This document shows, piece after piece, positions 62,633 through 64,000 of a stretch of 64,000 nucleotides of DNA. This DNA comes from Xenorhabdus stockiae (lineage in GTDB: Bacteria > Pseudomonadota > Gammaproteobacteria > Enterobacterales > Enterobacteriaceae). Position 1 is the first letter of the stretch, and every line of letters starts with the position of its first letter. Where the stretch lies: positions 108,457 to 172,456 of the forward strand of contig NZ_NJAJ01000006.1 of assembly GCF_002632825.1 (NCBI RefSeq). Direction: 5' to 3'. The notes under the pieces were generated by a model that was not told the origin of the DNA, did not search any database, and saw only the letters and a program-made list of their open reading frames with translations. The translations under genes and the position numbers were made by a program.

Positions 62633-62714
62633 TACATTGATTCAGGCTCGTTTTTTGGGAAAGACATTAAAACCGAGCCTGCTGTTCGGCCTTGAATCAA
62701 ATGAAGGTAAATAA

Positions 62715-63632
62715 TCAGAGCAGATTGAATTTTTCATTAGGTTGCAATAAAGCCGGTAATGGCGTCTGGTCATTCATTTCCATCAGATGGCGTTCAATGA
62801 CGGTACAAATGGCATTGAGAGGTAAATCATTGGGTGAAGTTCCGAATGGATCTTCTAATTCTTCAGCTAACGCATCCCATGATAAGAAAGCATAAGAAAT
62901 AAACACCGAAACAAATGGTGTCATATAGTGTAAATCGGTAACCAGAGCAAAAGGCAATAGGGTACAGAAGAGATAAACCGTTCGCTGGAGTATCAGTGTA
63001 TAGGCGAAAGGTACGGGAGTACCGGCGATACGTTCACAGCCACCCAGAATATGGGAAAGCTCATTGAGGTTCTTATCCATCATTTCATAGGTAATATCAC
63101 TTAATAAACCCCCTTTCCTCCACTCACCGAGAAGAAGGCTCATTTTCAGCAATAACCGATTAGTTGGCATTGGGCTGTGAATAATTTCAGCATATATTTC
63201 TGCGGGCAGAAGGCGATATAAATCTTCTTTTGGATCAGTGCCACGCAACTGATGTTTTAAACTCCAGCTAAATGCGATAAGTAAAACAGAAAATTGTTGA
63301 TGTAACTGAGTTTCATCTGGCTGAATACTCTTAATCTGGCGTAACAACGAGCGTTGAGTAACCAATAACGATCCCCAAAGTGCTCTGGCCTCGACAAAAC
63401 GGCTGTAGCTGGTGTTATTGCGAAAACCGAGAAAAATGGCGATAGCGATCCCCAGCAGGCTAAACGGGGCGACGGTCAAATGAATACCAAGGTGTTCATA
63501 CCACTGATAACTCACAACTGCGATGATAGACATGAGTATATTCAGCATTAAACGGAAGGTGATTTTTGATAAGACTGAGCCATGCCAGTCAAATAGACGA
63601 AAGAACCAGTGTTGGTTAGGACGGATGATCAT
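62715..63632 (-). CDS. yneE: Bestrophin-like membrane protein YneE
   Basis: 305-residue bestrophin/UPF0187 protein (E. coli YneE 304). N-terminal IIRPNQHWFFRLFDWHGSVL, membrane helices at about 27-45, 50-68, 210-230 and 235-255, and the conserved SLLGIAIAIFLGFRNNTSYS followed by RFVEARALWG. Bacterial homologues form ion channels. It is convergent with ydeP. Confidence 0.9.
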   Translation of the reverse strand: MIIRPNQHWFFRLFDWHGSVLSKITFRLMLNILMSIIAVVSYQWYEHLGIHLTVAPFSLLGIAIAIFLGFRNNTSYSRFVEARALWGSLLVTQRSLLRQIKSIQPDETQLHQQFSVLLIAFSWSLKHQLRGTDPKEDLYRLLPAEIYAEIIHSPMPTNRLLLKMSLLLGEWRKGGLLSDITYEMMDKNLNELSHILGGCERIAGTPVPFAYTLILQRTVYLFCTLLPFALVTDLHYMTPFVSVFISYAFLSWDALAEELEDPFGTSPNDLPLNAICTVIERHLMEMNDQTPLPALLQPNEKFNLL

Positions 63633-63734
63633 GGTGAATACAAACTTTTATAATTATTAACTAACTAAATAAGACCATCCTAATACTATTGTAATTACAG
63701 CTCCAGAATTTCACATTTTTTCTTAGTCTGAGGT

Positions 63735-63762
63735 TAAAAAAAACGCCTCCTATCAGGAGGCG
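63735..63762 (-). terminator. Terminator of the gene entering from the right
   Basis: CGCCTCC (63744-63750) pairs with GGAGGCG (63756-63762), with an A run at 63735-63743 that becomes a T run on the minus strand. It lies 45 bases after the partial gene's stop. Confidence 0.9.
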
Positions 63763-63806
63763 CTATGCCGTAGTTCATTGCGTTCAAATCTCCTTAGATA
63801 GGAGAC

Positions 63807-64000
63807 TTAATATTTAGAATGGTGGTTAAAATGTAAGTCGATTAATGAAGAAGCGCCATTCGCTGGCTGGATTTTATAGGATACCTGTGCCGTAGAGTGC
63901 AGTTCATGGCTGATAAACTGTTCCGCCGATACCGTGAATTTTCCCTTTCCGAATAGGTAAGGCCCGCAGGACCATTTGCCGGATGCAGTAACGGTGGTAT
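63807..64000 (-). CDS. 3' end of an unidentified gene
   Basis: The last 63 codons of a minus-strand frame that runs off the window edge (stop TAA at 63807-63809). The visible residues begin TTVTASGKWSCGPYLFGKGK and end DLHFNHHSKY. The composition is beta-rich and Ser/His-rich, suggesting a small extracellular or beta-sandwich domain, but I do not recognise the family. The downstream terminator supports it being real. Confidence 0.6.
   Translation of the reverse strand, partial: TTVTASGKWSCGPYLFGKGKFTVSAEQFISHELHSTAQVSYKIQPANGASSLIDLHFNHHSKY

Overview
The window looks like a chromosome segment from an AT-leaning enterobacterium of the Morganellaceae, most likely Photorhabdus or Xenorhabdus. 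This rests on the housekeeping genes, which are very close to E. coli ytf/mdh/nusA-infB/nrd genes, on repeated ERIC-type palindromic elements, on a Ner-like plus Mu-type regulator cluster beside ispB, and on an invasin-type surface protein. The genus call is inference from recognition, not from a search.

Layout. 1-13.2 kb: ytfJ, ytfK, ytfL, msrA, the tamA-tamB-ytfP operon, ppa, fbp, mpl and argR (with two ARG boxes). 13.2-17 kb: mdh, three phage-Mu-like DNA-binding proteins (one Ner/SfsB type, two MuA N-terminal type) and ispB. 17-28 kb: rplU-rpmA, obgE, an unusually long ERIC element, dacB, greA, yhbY, rlmE-ftsH, folP-glmM, secG and a leucine tRNA. 28-41 kb: the initiator tRNA and the rimP-nusA-infB-rbfA-truB-rpsO-pnp expression operon, followed by nlpI, the tiny yrbN leader gene and deaD. 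40.7-51.2 kb: an accessory block with a small MreB-like fragment gene, the BtsS/BtsR pyruvate-sensing pair, an inverse autotransporter (invasin/intimin type) and a HlyD plus two ABC-2 permeases exporter cluster with no ATPase. 51.5-57.2 kb: yhbS, yhbQ, a BhsA/YhcN-family protein, yhbP, nrdG-nrdD, ridA and pyrI. 57.4-64 kb: a VanX-type D-Ala-D-Ala dipeptidase with a DUF819 permease, a DUF2867 protein, a YdeP-type molybdopterin oxidoreductase, a bestrophin-like protein and the 3' end of an unidentified gene.

How the genes fit together. Much of the window is translation and RNA machinery: tRNAs, initiation factor, ribosome maturation, pseudouridine synthase, PNPase with NlpI and DEAD-box helicase, 23S methylase and ribosomal proteins. 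Envelope functions form a second theme: TamAB, Mpl, DacB, GlmM, IspB, FtsH, SecG, NlpI, the invasin and the dipeptidase. The nrdDG locus, the YdeP oxidoreductase and FNR-, CRP- and NrdR-like sites suggest adaptation to low oxygen.

Best leads. (1) The anaerobic ribonucleotide reductase NrdD keeps its first dozen residues and the whole catalytic part, but about 71 residues are missing in frame where E. coli NrdD has its ATP-cone allosteric domain; tandem NrdR-box-like sites lie upstream. (2) pyrI stands alone with no pyrB beside it. (3) One ERIC element carries an extra segment of about 70 bp made of three consecutive hairpins. (4) The exporter cluster has no ATPase. (5) Mu-like regulators appear to have been kept at a fixed chromosomal place. 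I saw no CRISPR array, complete insertion sequence or prophage.
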